This document shows positions 8,410 to 17,728 of a stretch of DNA of 64,000 nucleotides, piece after piece. Both the position numbers and the translations under genes were made by a program. The stretch is taken from NCBI GenBank assembly GCA_023151275.1, contig JAKLJI010000014.1, positions 1 through 64,000 on the forward strand. Reading direction: 5' to 3'. Under the pieces are notes generated by a model. That model did not search any database. It was not told where the DNA came from and was given only the letters and a program-made list of their open reading frames with translations. Each line of letters begins with the position of its first letter. Position 1 is the stretch's first letter. This stretch comes from Bacteroidia bacterium (GTDB lineage: Bacteria; Bacteroidota; Bacteroidia; UKL13-3).

Positions 8410-9345
8410 TTAAAACAGGTTTTTCTTCCTGAAATAGAGTACTCCAAATACCGATAAACTTACGGCCATTACAACTACAATCCAAAAGGCATAAGCACTG
8501 TGCTGGAAGGGCAATTCAACATTCATTCCGTAAATACTTGCAACCAAAATGGGCAAGGATAATATAATAGTTACTGAAGTAAGAAAGCGGATGGTAATAT
8601 TGAGGTTATTTGAAATGATGGAAGAGTGAGCTCCCATCATATTCCCTAGGATATTGCTGTAAATATTTGCCATTTCAATGGCTTGTCGAGTTTCGATATT
8701 CACATCCTCAATCAATTCCTTCTCACGTTCCTTTACATTATCGGGAAGATTAAGGCGCTGCAAACGTTGCATCATCAATTCATTAGCCTTGAGAGATGTA
8801 CTAAAATAAACCAGACTTTTCTCCAGATACAACAATTCAAGAAGCTCCCGGTTACGAGTTGAACGGTGTAGTGTTCGTTCGATATCATTTGCTTTGTTGT
8901 TGATGCTCTTCAGGTACTTCAAGTAAAGTACAGAGGTTTTGAAGAACAATTGCATCACAAATCTTTCACGTAAGGAGGTATAAAAATTCCGGTTTTTATT
9001 GTCCTTGAATCCCTGAATAACTTCGGTAGGCCTGCTGCTCACCGTAATTATCATATCGCGTTTGAGAATGATACCCATTGCAATGGTTGTATAAGCCAAA
9101 TCCTCCCCTTCTTGATTTTCAACAGGAATACGACTTACAATCAACATGCAATTTTTATGACTTTCAACACGGGCATTTTCGTCCGGGTCGAGTGGATCAT
9201 TCAGAACCTCACTTGGGATTAACAAACGTGAAGAGAGTTCTTGAATTTCCTTGCCGGTTGGACTAACCACATTAATCCAGCAGTCCTTCTCAGGGCCATT
9301 GAGTTCCTCAAGCCTATTGTATGAACTTTTAAAATACTGAATCAT
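8410..9345 (-). CDS. CorA-family divalent metal transporter
   Basis: A 311-residue member of the CorA Mg2+/Co2+ channel family: a long cytoplasmic N-terminal domain, a helical stalk rich in charged residues, then two C-terminal membrane segments. The pore signature appears as YGMNVELPF directly after the first segment, matching the GMN motif. The frame extends upstream into a hydrophobic leader unlike the family, so ATG 9345 (MIQYFKSSYNRLEEL) is preferred. CorA proteins are pentamers gated by bound metal. Whether Mg2+, Co2+ or Ni2+ is carried cannot be told. Confidence 0.9.
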   Translation of the reverse strand: MIQYFKSSYNRLEELNGPEKDCWINVVSPTGKEIQELSSRLLIPSEVLNDPLDPDENARVESHKNCMLIVSRIPVENQEGEDLAYTTIAMGIILKRDMIITVSSRPTEVIQGFKDNKNRNFYTSLRERFVMQLFFKTSVLYLKYLKSINNKANDIERTLHRSTRNRELLELLYLEKSLVYFSTSLKANELMMQRLQRLNLPDNVKEREKELIEDVNIETRQAIEMANIYSNILGNMMGAHSSIISNNLNITIRFLTSVTIILSLPILVASIYGMNVELPFQHSAYAFWIVVVMAVSLSVFGVLYFRKKNLF

Positions 9346-9481
9346 GGCAAGTGCCATTAAAAAAAGCAACGCGAAGGTAAGGAGAAATGCCGCAAAACCT
9401 CTTTCAAACAAAAAATGAAAATTAAAATTACTTTGCAGATTGAAGTTTGTTGCTAGCCTTGAGCTGCCTAAATTAGCGGCC

Positions 9482-9964
9482 TTGAAAATTACGATTTACA
9501 CAGATGGTTCAGCCCGAGGAAACCCGGGAAATGGAGGTTATGGGGTTATCTTAAAAAGTGGTCCGCACTACAAGGAGTTAAGTGATGGATACAGAAGAAC
9601 CACAAATAATCGAATGGAGTTGCTAGCTGTTATTGTAGGTTTGGAAAGCATTAAGGCAGAAAATGCAGAAGTTGAAATCTTCACGGATAGCAAATACGTC
9701 TGCGATTCGGTGATGCTGAAATGGGTTTTTGGTTGGGAAAAGAAAGGCTTTGCTGGTAAAAAAAATCCTGATTTGTGGATGAGATTCCTTAAGGTATTTC
9801 GAAAACATCAGGTACGTTTTCAATGGATAAAGGGCCATGCCGGACATCCTGAAAACGAACGTTGCGACCAATTAGCCACTAGGGCTGCTGATAGCAAGGA
9901 GCTAAAAATTGACAGCTACTTTGAAGAAGAAGAACGAAGGGCTGATGCGGCAGGTTTGTTTTAA
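9482..9964 (+). CDS. rnhA: Ribonuclease HI
   Basis: Cleaves the RNA strand of RNA:DNA hybrids. All four catalytic acids are present: D in YTDGSARGNPG, E in NNRMELLAV, D in FTDSKYV and D in NERCDQLA. A C-terminal tail of about 20 residues beyond the core is acidic. No ATG exists in frame. Both TTG 9440 and TTG 9482 are possible; 9482 yields MKITIYTDGS, the family start, while 9440 lies almost at the end of a TTACTTTG promoter-like box. Hence a TTG start at 9482 and a product of about 160 residues is my choice. Confidence 0.9.
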   Translation: MKITIYTDGSARGNPGNGGYGVILKSGPHYKELSDGYRRTTNNRMELLAVIVGLESIKAENAEVEIFTDSKYVCDSVMLKWVFGWEKKGFAGKKNPDLWMRFLKVFRKHQVRFQWIKGHAGHPENERCDQLATRAADSKELKIDSYFEEEERRADAAGLF

Positions 9965-10005
9965 TTTCTGATTTTTTTATATTAGGAGAGCTAAATTTCT
10001 TGCCT

Positions 10006-10842
10006 ATGCTTACCATTTTGGTCCCAACGGATTACTCACCTGAAGCAAAAAATGCATTGCGCTATGCGGTTGAATTTGCTGCACAAACCGGAAGTGAGTT
10101 GGTACTTTATCATGCGATTCCTGAAGTGATGCCCATTTCAGAAATCCCCTACGAAAATTATTATTCTGATGAGCTTGATGAAGAAAACCTGCTTATAGAA
10201 TCCTTCAAAAATCAAGCAGAACTGGAGAATTTTCCAAGCATAAGAAGCCCAAGGGCTGTGGTTAATTTTTCAAATCGAGTTGATGATGGAATTTGTGCCG
10301 CAGCGGATGAGGTAAAAGCAGATTTAATTATACTTGGAACACATGGTGCCAGCGGTTGGAAAAAATACCTATTGGGCAGTAATGCTTCCAATCTGATTGC
10401 GCGCGCAAAGCAACCGGTAATTGCAATACCATCCAATTACCGGTTCTCTCCTATTTACCATATCGTTTATGCATCCGACCTAAAAAATTTGGATACAGAG
10501 CTGAATATTTTAGTTCCTTTTTCAAAGGTTTTTCAATCGGTACTTGAGATATTTTATTTTGATTATGCAGGTGCTGAAAGCGAAAAAATGATGCTTGATG
10601 CAGAAAAGTACATCGAGGCCCATCAATACAGAAATATTCGATTAAGCATCAAGAAAGGTATTCTTGAGAAAAGTTTAGATGAACAATTGGCGCAGGCACT
10701 CAATCCGGGAAACACCCAAATCCTGGCTATGTTTAGAAGCAATCATGGTTGGTTCGACAACTTGCTTACCGGTTCCATTAGCGAGAAAATGGTAATGAAA
10801 TGTTCGATTCCTGTTATGGTTTTAAAGAAGGAAGAAGTTTAA
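10006..10842 (+). CDS. Tandem-domain universal stress protein
   Basis: A 278-residue protein with two UspA domains. The first begins ILVPTDYSPEAKNAL and has the ATP-binding loop GTHGASGWKKYLLGSNA, fitting G-2x-G-9x-G-S. The second domain is degenerate, with RSNHGWFDNLLTGSISEK near the end. Such tandem proteins are stress-linked, cytoplasmic and of unclear biochemical role. ATG 10006 is preferred to TTG 10000. It converges with the hydrolase gene, their stop codons sharing 4 bases. Confidence 0.9.
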   Translation: MLTILVPTDYSPEAKNALRYAVEFAAQTGSELVLYHAIPEVMPISEIPYENYYSDELDEENLLIESFKNQAELENFPSIRSPRAVVNFSNRVDDGICAAADEVKADLIILGTHGASGWKKYLLGSNASNLIARAKQPVIAIPSNYRFSPIYHIVYASDLKNLDTELNILVPFSKVFQSVLEIFYFDYAGAESEKMMLDAEKYIEAHQYRNIRLSIKKGILEKSLDEQLAQALNPGNTQILAMFRSNHGWFDNLLTGSISEKMVMKCSIPVMVLKKEEV

Positions 10843-11693
10843 TCCCGCTTTAAAAATTCGAAAATACTTTGATTTACCTGATGTGCCTTTTCCCATTGCA
10901 CAAAGTGACCAGCCATTTCAATTGAACTAGTTTTACAGTTTGGAATCATTGCATCTGCTTGACGGAGAATTTCAGGGATGCTCAAACCAGGATGAACCAA
11001 TTTATTGGGGATTAGCTTATCCTCCAAACCAAAAAGTACCAATACCGGAACCTGCAATTGATTTAAGAATGGATGCACCGGCTCATCAAGCATCGCATTA
11101 ATATTTGCCCGAACCATCTTGCCCCAATGAAAACCTTCGTGCTGAGCAAAAAGACGTGTTAAATCTTCCAAAATGGGCGCTGCCTGTTCTTCTGCTTTTT
11201 GATAAAAGCTTTGCAGAATGGCTGAACGCAAATAACCCAAATCATTGTTTATCCAGGAACCAAGGCTCATCAATTGCTTCATCCAAACCCGCTCGGTAGG
11301 TGTAAAGTATTCTAGCCCACTAGGCGCAACCAATACCAAGGAGGACAAAAATCCCGGATACCTTAAAGCAAGCATTAAACCAATTTGACCGCCCATACTA
11401 TGCCCAACCAAAACCGGATTCTCTATTCCTTTGGCAAGCATAAAACGGTAAACACATTCGGCATAAAATACCAAAGAATAGGGACGATCTTCAGCTTTGC
11501 TACTCAATCCATTGCCCGGTAAATCAATGCAAATGCAACGAAAATGATTTTTTAGTTCTTGGGTATTTTTCAGCCAAACCCCATGGTAATTGGCAAGTCC
11601 ATGCACAAAAACGAGTGTTTTATCCCCTTCTCCTTCATCCGTGCTCCAAATTTGAATTCCATTCCCAATATCAGTAAGCTGCCCATTTTTCAT
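10839..11693 (-). CDS. Alpha/beta-fold hydrolase
   Basis: A 284-residue hydrolase with the oxyanion-hole string FVHGLANYHGVW, nucleophile elbow VGHSMGGQ, an acidic residue in LVLFGLEDKLIP and the catalytic His in MAGHFVQWEKA. It lacks a signal peptide and should be cytoplasmic. The family covers esterases, C-C bond hydrolases and peroxidases; the substrate is not evident. The upstream in-frame TTG at 11711 is passed over for ATG 11693. It is divergent from the GT9 gene. Confidence 0.9.
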   Translation of the reverse strand: MKNGQLTDIGNGIQIWSTDEGEGDKTLVFVHGLANYHGVWLKNTQELKNHFRCICIDLPGNGLSSKAEDRPYSLVFYAECVYRFMLAKGIENPVLVGHSMGGQIGLMLALRYPGFLSSLVLVAPSGLEYFTPTERVWMKQLMSLGSWINNDLGYLRSAILQSFYQKAEEQAAPILEDLTRLFAQHEGFHWGKMVRANINAMLDEPVHPFLNQLQVPVLVLFGLEDKLIPNKLVHPGLSIPEILRQADAMIPNCKTSSIEMAGHFVQWEKAHQVNQSIFEFLKRD

Positions 11694-11723
11694 GTGCACG
11701 ATTATAGGCAATTTGATTGGGTT

Positions 11724-11737
11724 TGGTATCTTGCACG
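11724..11737 (+). promoter_or_regulatory. Candidate -7 box for the GT9 gene
   Basis: TATCTTGC, close to the Bacteroidota -7 consensus TAnnTTTG, lies about a dozen bases upstream of the ATG at 11744, with an upstream TTG-containing stretch (AATTTGATTGG). The spacing fits a short 5' leader. Inferred from pattern only. Confidence 0.35.
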
Positions 11738-11743
11738 CATCAA

Positions 11744-12724
11744 ATGAGTGCCCTAAAAATTCTAGTTATCCGCTTTTCCTCCATCGGTGATATTGTACTT
11801 TGTACACCCGTTATCAGGGCACTAAAACTCCAATTAGGAGCTGAGGTTCATTTGCTTTCAAAAGCCTCTTACGCAGTTTTCCTAGAGAACAATCCCTATA
11901 TAGACCAATTACACTTGTTGGATAAATCACCCGCTCAAAAAGCAAGAGAACTTAAACAACTTGGGTTTGATTACGTAATTGATCTTCACAACAACCTAAG
12001 AACCCGAATTATTAAGGCAGTTCTTCAAACTTCCGAATTCAGTTTCAACAAATTGAACATTGAAAAAATGCAAGCTGTTAGCCTCAAGCAAGAGGTTCTC
12101 CCAAAGGTTCATATTGTTGATAGATACCTAGAAACCTTGGAGAGCTTTGGATTAAAAAACGATGGCTTGGGCTTAGATTATTTTATCCCGAATGAAGCAA
12201 GGCAATCACTTGAAAAATTCAATCTGCCCGAATCTTTCTTCGCATGGGCACTTGGAGGGCAGCACAAAACCAAGCAATTGCCGATTACTAAAATCAAACA
12301 GGTACTTGAATCAAGTGCTCAACAGTTTGTTCTTTTGGGTGGCCCCGAAGATTTAGAAGAAGGAGCTCAACTTGAAGCTCATTGTAAAGAAAGAGTATTG
12401 AATCTTTGCGGAAAGTTAAACCTCAACCAAAGTGCAGCGGTGGTTGAACGTGCAAAAGCAGTATTGAGCAACGATACCGGATTGATGCATATTGCAGCTG
12501 CATTGAAGAAACCCATTATCAGCTTTTGGGGGAATACCATTCCTGAATTGGGGATGTATCCTTATTATGGTGCACAGCAAATACCAAATTATCAACTTGA
12601 AGTCAAGGGTTTAAGTTGCCGTCCTTGTTCAAAAATTGGCTTCAATGCTTGTCCCAAAAAGCATTTTAACTGTATGATGCAACAAAACATGCAGGAAGTT
12701 GTACACCTGCTCAAGGCCCTTTAA
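11744..12724 (+). CDS. Glycosyltransferase family 9 (heptosyltransferase-like)
   Basis: A 326-residue GT-B enzyme. The start ILVIRFSSIGDIVLCTPVIRALK is diagnostic of ADP-heptose:LPS heptosyltransferases, and the C-terminal half contains the nucleotide-sugar site around VLSNDTGLMHIAAALKKPIISFWGNT. It should act at the cytoplasmic face of the inner membrane on lipopolysaccharide core or a similar glycolipid. The exact sugar is unknown. ATG 11744 matches the family start. No other LPS core genes adjoin it. Confidence 0.9.
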   Translation: MSALKILVIRFSSIGDIVLCTPVIRALKLQLGAEVHLLSKASYAVFLENNPYIDQLHLLDKSPAQKARELKQLGFDYVIDLHNNLRTRIIKAVLQTSEFSFNKLNIEKMQAVSLKQEVLPKVHIVDRYLETLESFGLKNDGLGLDYFIPNEARQSLEKFNLPESFFAWALGGQHKTKQLPITKIKQVLESSAQQFVLLGGPEDLEEGAQLEAHCKERVLNLCGKLNLNQSAAVVERAKAVLSNDTGLMHIAAALKKPIISFWGNTIPELGMYPYYGAQQIPNYQLEVKGLSCRPCSKIGFNACPKKHFNCMMQQNMQEVVHLLKAL

Positions 12725-12785
12725 AACTGAAACGGCTTTCATTTTTCAACATCAGCCCGAAAGCCTTTGGTCTAACCTAAATTCG

Positions 12786-12806
12786 TAGATTCAGAAAATC
12801 TGAACA
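12786..12806. promoter_or_regulatory. Short palindrome upstream of dnaE
   Basis: TTCAGA-AAA-TCTGAA, a perfect 6-base inverted repeat, sits 6-8 bases before the dnaE ATG. It could be an operator, an mRNA hairpin near the ribosome site, or chance. No family assignment is possible. Confidence 0.25.
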
Positions 12807-12812
12807 CAACGA

Positions 12813-15800
12813 ATGAAATTCTCTCACTTACACGTACATACACAATTTTCCCTGCTTGACGGTGCCGCTGAAATTGGCTCTCTCTACAAAAAAGCCATCC
12901 AAGACAATATGCCAGCCATTGCCATTACAGACCATGGCAATATGTTTGGTGCTTTTGAATTTGTAGCAGAAGCCTACAAGCACAAACATGATGATGGTAC
13001 TTTAAAAGTAAAACCCATTGTAGGATGTGAATTTTACCTGGTTGCCAATCGCCACAAACGAAGCTTTACTAAAGATGATAAAGACCAACGTTTCCACCAG
13101 TTGCTACTTGCAAAGAATGCTGAGGGTTATCAGAATCTGATTAAACTTTGCTCACTTGGATATACGGAAGGCATGTATGGGAAATACCCGCGTATCGACA
13201 AAGAACTTGTTGAGAAATACCATACCGGATTAATCGCAACAACCTGTTGTTTGGGTGCTTCTGTTCCTCGTGTTATTCTAAGAAAAGGTGAAGAAGAAGG
13301 TGAAAAAGAGTTTAAATGGTGGCTTGATTTGTTTGGTGAGGATTACTACATCGAGTTACAGCGTCACGATATTCCAGACCAAAACAAGGTGAATGAAGTG
13401 TTATTGAAGTTTGCCCAGAAATACAATGTGCCCATTATTGCCTCCAACGACTCCCATTATGTTGACCAACAAGATGCCAACGCACATGATATTTTACTTT
13501 GTATCAATACCAACGAAAAACAAAGCACCCCTACCCTCAAAGATTTCTCAGACGATGATGTGAATGTAAAAGGCAAGCGCTTTGCCTTTGCCAATGATCA
13601 GTTCTACTTCAAAACCACCGCGGAAATGTCTGAGCTTTTTAAAGACATTCCTCAGGCCATTGACAATACCAATGCCATTGTTGACAAGATTGAAACGCTG
13701 AATCTGAAACGGGATATTTTATTACCGAATTACGAGATACCTGCCAATTTCACCAGTCAGGATGATTACCTCCATCACCTAACATTTACAGGTGCCAAGG
13801 AACGGTACAAAGAAATTACTCCTGACGTTGAAGAGCGATTAAACTTTGAACTGCATACCATTAAAACCATGGGATTTGCAGGATACTTTTTGATTGTAGC
13901 CGACTTTATCAAAGCGGGTCGTGATTTAGGTGTATTTGTGGGACCTGGTCGTGGTTCTGCCGCCGGCTCTGCGGTTGCCTATTGCATCGGCATTACCAAT
14001 ATCGACCCCATCAAATACGATTTGCTGTTCGAACGTTTTTTGAATCCGGACCGTAAATCAATGCCCGATATTGATACGGACTTTGATGATCTGGGACGAC
14101 AAAAAGTAATTGATTATGTAATCAACAAATACGGTAGAAACCAGGTTGCACAAATTGTTACCTATGGTACCATGGCCGCCAAATCCAGTATCAAAGACGT
14201 TGCCAGGGTATTGGACCTTCCTTTACCAGAATCAAATGCTTTGGCTGGACTTGTACCTTCAAAGCCGGGTATTAGTCTAGAACGGGTTTTGCATGCTCCC
14301 ATGGATGGCGACAAAAGTTTAAAAGACAAAGAAGGGCTTGATAGCGATGAATTGGCGAATATTACCAAGATTCGAGAGATTTACAATGGCACAGACCTTA
14401 AGGCCAAAGTATTAAAAGAAGCCGAAAAACTAGAAGGTTCGGTGCGGGGAACAGGGGTCCATGCGGCAGGTTTGATTATTGCACCCAAGGACCTTATGGA
14501 AATCGTACCCGTTGCGGTTGCAAAAGATTCAGATCTGGTGGTTACCCAATACGAGGGCAAGGTAATTGAAGATGCCGGCGTTATTAAAATGGACTTTCTT
14601 GGCTTGAAGAACTTAACCATTTTGAAAAATGCATTGCTTTTTATCAAAGCCAATCATGGAGTAGAAATTGTGCTTGATGAGATTCCATTGGATGATCAAA
14701 CTACATATGGTTTATTTCAACGCGGCGAAACAAACGGCATTTTTCAATTTGAAAGTGCGGGTATGCAAAAATACCTCAAGGATCTGAAGCCCGACCAATT
14801 CTCGGATTTGATTGCCATGAATGCCTTGTTCAGACCGGGACCCTTGGCCTATATTCCTACTTTCATCAAACGGAAACACGGTCAGGAACCAATTACCTAT
14901 GACCTTCCGGAAATGGAAGAATACCTAAAAGATACTTATGGGGTTACGGTGTATCAAGAACAGGTAATGTTGCTTTCCCAAAAATTAGCTGGATTTACCA
15001 AAGGGGATGCCGATGTGCTGCGTAAAGCCATGGGTAAAAAAGACAAGAAAACCCTGGACAAAATGAAAGGCAAGTTTATGGAAGGGGCCGCTGCAAAAGG
15101 TCATCCGAGCGATAAACTTGAAAAAATTTGGACCGACTGGGAAGCCTTTGCCCAATATGCCTTCAACAAATCGCATTCGACTTGTTATGCCTATGTTGCC
15201 TTTCATACCGCCTACTTAAAAACACATTATCCTGCTGAGTATATGGCTGCGGTTTTAGGCAATTCAAGCGGAAATATTGAAGATGTTGCCTTCTTCATGG
15301 AGGAATGCAAAAGCATGGGATTGAATGTTCTTGGTCCTGATGTGAATGAATCGCTCATGAACTTTTCGGTTAACAAGGATGGGATCATTCGCTTTGGATT
15401 GAGCGCCATAAAAGGTGTAGGAGAAGGTGCTGTGGAATCTATCTTGGAAGAACGCAGCAAAGGAGGGCCCTTTACTTCCATTTTTGATTTGACCAAGCGG
15501 GTTAATTTAAGGGCTGTCAACAAAAAAACACTGGAAGCCCTGGCCTATGCAGGAGGATTTGATTGTTTTAAAGAAGTGCATCGTGCCCAGTATTTTCATC
15601 TTGGACAGGATGGAATTAACTTGATTGAACGCGCCATTCGCTATGGCAACTCCGTTCAAACCAATGCCTCATCAGGAAGTATGAGTTTATTTGGTGAAAG
15701 CAGTGGTGTGGTTATTCCTGAACCCCCTATCCCAGTTTGCGAAACCTGGGGACTTATGTACCAGTTGAAACTGGAAAAAGAAATGATTGGTATGTATCTA

Positions 15801-16394
15801 AGCGGGCATCCACTCGACCCTTACAAAATTGAAATTGACAAACTCGTAACACATTCATTAAGTGATTTAAAAGAGCTCGCGCCTCTAAAAAACAAGGATA
15901 TCAAAATTGTGGGGATGGTAACTGCAGCTGAACACCGGGTTTCTAAAATGGGAAAAAATTATGGCAGTCTTACCATTGAAGACCTTTCAGGCACCTTCCA
16001 GTTTGCTTTGTTTAACAACGATTACCTCGACAATCGAAAATACATGGAAGTGGGTTACTTCCTTTTTATTCGAGGAAAGGTGCAGAACAGGTGGCAAAAA
16101 GAAGACGACTTTGAAGTAAAAATTCAAGGCATTGAAATGCTATCGGAGGTTAGGGAGAAGTACTTCAATAAACTAACGGTTAAAGTAGAATTGGAGAAAA
16201 TGAATCGCGAACTTTTGGATTATTTTGTTTCCTTGGGTTCAAACAAACCCGGCAATTGCAATGTTTATTTTGATTTAATTGACCACTTGGAAAACCAAGG
16301 ATTGCGGGTCATGTCAACCAAACTCAGGGTGAATCCGAACAACGAAGTGATAAAAGAGCTTGAATTAATGGGACTTGAACCCCGACTAAACTGA
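12813..16394 (+). CDS. dnaE: DNA polymerase III subunit alpha
   Basis: The replicative polymerase catalytic subunit, 1193 residues, full length for the DnaE1 type. The N-terminal PHP domain shows HLHVHTQFSLLDG at residues 5-17 and ITDHGNMFG near 38-46. The C-family polymerase core holds the catalytic aspartates in MPDIDTDFDD (D419, D421) and KMDFLGLKNL (about D594). A helix-hairpin-helix region (FGLSAIKGVGEGAVESI) and an OB fold (about residues 1030-1075) follow. The PHP metal residues look retained, so it may keep intrinsic proofreading or pyrophosphatase activity, as suggested for PHP-intact DnaE proteins. It is followed by trxA with its own promoter-like box. Confidence 0.98.
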   Translation: MKFSHLHVHTQFSLLDGAAEIGSLYKKAIQDNMPAIAITDHGNMFGAFEFVAEAYKHKHDDGTLKVKPIVGCEFYLVANRHKRSFTKDDKDQRFHQLLLAKNAEGYQNLIKLCSLGYTEGMYGKYPRIDKELVEKYHTGLIATTCCLGASVPRVILRKGEEEGEKEFKWWLDLFGEDYYIELQRHDIPDQNKVNEVLLKFAQKYNVPIIASNDSHYVDQQDANAHDILLCINTNEKQSTPTLKDFSDDDVNVKGKRFAFANDQFYFKTTAEMSELFKDIPQAIDNTNAIVDKIETLNLKRDILLPNYEIPANFTSQDDYLHHLTFTGAKERYKEITPDVEERLNFELHTIKTMGFAGYFLIVADFIKAGRDLGVFVGPGRGSAAGSAVAYCIGITNIDPIKYDLLFERFLNPDRKSMPDIDTDFDDLGRQKVIDYVINKYGRNQVAQIVTYGTMAAKSSIKDVARVLDLPLPESNALAGLVPSKPGISLERVLHAPMDGDKSLKDKEGLDSDELANITKIREIYNGTDLKAKVLKEAEKLEGSVRGTGVHAAGLIIAPKDLMEIVPVAVAKDSDLVVTQYEGKVIEDAGVIKMDFLGLKNLTILKNALLFIKANHGVEIVLDEIPLDDQTTYGLFQRGETNGIFQFESAGMQKYLKDLKPDQFSDLIAMNALFRPGPLAYIPTFIKRKHGQEPITYDLPEMEEYLKDTYGVTVYQEQVMLLSQKLAGFTKGDADVLRKAMGKKDKKTLDKMKGKFMEGAAAKGHPSDKLEKIWTDWEAFAQYAFNKSHSTCYAYVAFHTAYLKTHYPAEYMAAVLGNSSGNIEDVAFFMEECKSMGLNVLGPDVNESLMNFSVNKDGIIRFGLSAIKGVGEGAVESILEERSKGGPFTSIFDLTKRVNLRAVNKKTLEALAYAGGFDCFKEVHRAQYFHLGQDGINLIERAIRYGNSVQTNASSGSMSLFGESSGVVIPEPPIPVCETWGLMYQLKLEKEMIGMYLSGHPLDPYKIEIDKLVTHSLSDLKELAPLKNKDIKIVGMVTAAEHRVSKMGKNYGSLTIEDLSGTFQFALFNNDYLDNRKYMEVGYFLFIRGKVQNRWQKEDDFEVKIQGIEMLSEVREKYFNKLTVKVELEKMNRELLDYFVSLGSNKPGNCNVYFDLIDHLENQGLRVMSTKLRVNPNNEVIKELELMGLEPRLN

Positions 16395-16420
16395 CACAAT
16401 GGTATTTTAAAGGGTTGGCA

Positions 16421-16431
16421 TATATCTTGCG
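16421..16431 (+). promoter_or_regulatory. Candidate -7 box for trxA
   Basis: TATATCTTGC occurs about 30 bases before the trxA ATG and fits the Bacteroidota TAnnTTTG pattern with one deviation. It lies in the short dnaE-trxA spacer, implying a separate trxA transcript. No convincing -33 TTG at the ideal distance was seen. Confidence 0.4.
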
Positions 16432-16459
16432 TAAATAAAACACTGAACCAAATAATAAT

Positions 16460-16777
16460 ATGGCACTAGAAATAACAGACAGCAACTTCGAGGAAGTGGT
16501 GCTGAAATCAGACAAGCCCGTGTTGGTAGATTTTTGGGCTGAATGGTGTGGTCCATGCCGCATGGTAGGACCAATTGTAGAAGAATTGGCGAAAGAATAC
16601 GAAGGCAAAGCGGTAATTGGTAAACTCAATGTGGATTTCAACCCGCAGGTTGCCATGAATTATGGCATCATGAGTATCCCTTCTTTGTTGGTATTTAAAG
16701 GAGGCCAACTTGTAGACAAACAAGTAGGTGCAGTTCCAAAGCATATCCTTGCAGGTAAGCTCGACGCTCAAATGTAA
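16460..16777 (+). CDS. trxA: Thioredoxin
   Basis: A 105-residue thioredoxin with the redox centre WCGPC (Cys30, Cys33), the buried Asp in VDFWAEW and the cis-proline loop [11 protein letters not shown]. It reduces protein disulfides in the cytoplasm, using electrons from thioredoxin reductase, and would support ribonucleotide reductase and peptide methionine sulfoxide reductase (an msrA gene is in this window). A strong terminator follows the stop. Confidence 0.97.
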   Translation: MALEITDSNFEEVVLKSDKPVLVDFWAEWCGPCRMVGPIVEELAKEYEGKAVIGKLNVDFNPQVAMNYGIMSIPSLLVFKGGQLVDKQVGAVPKHILAGKLDAQM

Positions 16778-16784
16778 TTAATTG

Positions 16785-16815
16785 GCGGTGGCCTTTGGCC
16801 ACCGCTTCTTTTTTA
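16785..16815 (+). terminator. Rho-independent terminator after trxA
   Basis: A perfect 9-bp stem (GCGGTGGCC / GGCCACCGC) with a TTT loop is followed by TTCTTTTTTA. It starts 7 bases after the trxA stop. An in-frame upstream start for the following gene would fall inside this hairpin, which is why the later ATG is chosen for that gene. Confidence 0.9.
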
Positions 16816-16824
16816 TCTGCTCAC

Positions 16825-17727
16825 ATGTTCAGGCTTAGTCAGGAAGACCTGATTCAAATCCCTAATCTCGAATTCCTTGCCAATCAAGTGGTGGAAGGAT
16901 TCATTACTGGTATGCACAAAAGTCCATACCATGGCTTTTCTGTTGAATTTGCCGAACACCGATTGTACAATACCGGAGAAAGCACGCGCCATATTGACTG
17001 GAAACTATATGGAAGAACAGACAAATTGTTCGTTAAACGTTTTGAAGAAGAAACTAATTTGCGCTGTCAGGTTGTGATTGATGCATCAGCTTCGATGTAT
17101 TATCCTGAACAAGACCTTAGCAAATTGCGCTTTTCGGTGATTGCTGCTGCCAGCATTATCCAGCTACTCAAAAGGCAAAGAGATGCTGCGGGTTTAAGCA
17201 TAATTGATGATGGACTTCGCGTTCATACCCCAGCCAAAAGCAACTCGGTACATATACGTTACCTTTGGCAACAAATGGAAGAAATGCTTGCCAACAAACA
17301 AGCATCCAAATCCAGCAACATCGCAGAGAACCTGCATTTGTTGGCCGAAGCCTTGCATAAAAGATCTCTGGTAGTAGTTTTTTCAGACTTTTACCAAAGC
17401 GGAGATTCCAGCATTCAGCAAGCCTTACAGCACTTGCGCTTCAAAAAACATGAGGTTATTTTGTTTCATGTAGGCGATAAAAAATCAGAGGCCGAATTTG
17501 ATTTCAGCAATCGTCCTTATGTCTTTATCGACTCTGAAACCGGCGAACGTGTGAAGGTTCAACCCAATGCAATCCAAGAAGCTTATCTCCATGAAATGAA
17601 TAAATTCAGAAATGAACTTGAGGTAAGTTGTTTGCAATACAAAGTTGAATTGGTGAATGCCTTCTTAGGCAGTGATTTCGACCAGGTTCTCTATCCCTTT
17701 TTATTGAAACGCGGAAAGCTTATTTGA
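16825..17727 (+). CDS. DUF58 domain protein (MoxR-associated type)
   Basis: A 300-residue DUF58 protein with a von Willebrand A-like fold: VEFAEHRLYNTGESTRHIDWKLYGRTDKLFVKRFEEE is the DUF58 core (split here by eye, residues about 42-78), followed by a MIDAS-like VVIDASASMYY. Such proteins usually work beside a MoxR AAA+ ATPase, but none adjoins it. ATG 16825 is used because upstream starts fall within the trxA terminator. The stop is one base before ispE, so both are probably co-transcribed. Confidence 0.87.
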   Translation: MFRLSQEDLIQIPNLEFLANQVVEGFITGMHKSPYHGFSVEFAEHRLYNTGESTRHIDWKLYGRTDKLFVKRFEEETNLRCQVVIDASASMYYPEQDLSKLRFSVIAAASIIQLLKRQRDAAGLSIIDDGLRVHTPAKSNSVHIRYLWQQMEEMLANKQASKSSNIAENLHLLAEALHKRSLVVVFSDFYQSGDSSIQQALQHLRFKKHEVILFHVGDKKSEAEFDFSNRPYVFIDSETGERVKVQPNAIQEAYLHEMNKFRNELEVSCLQYKVELVNAFLGSDFDQVLYPFLLKRGKLI

Positions 17728-17728
17728 T

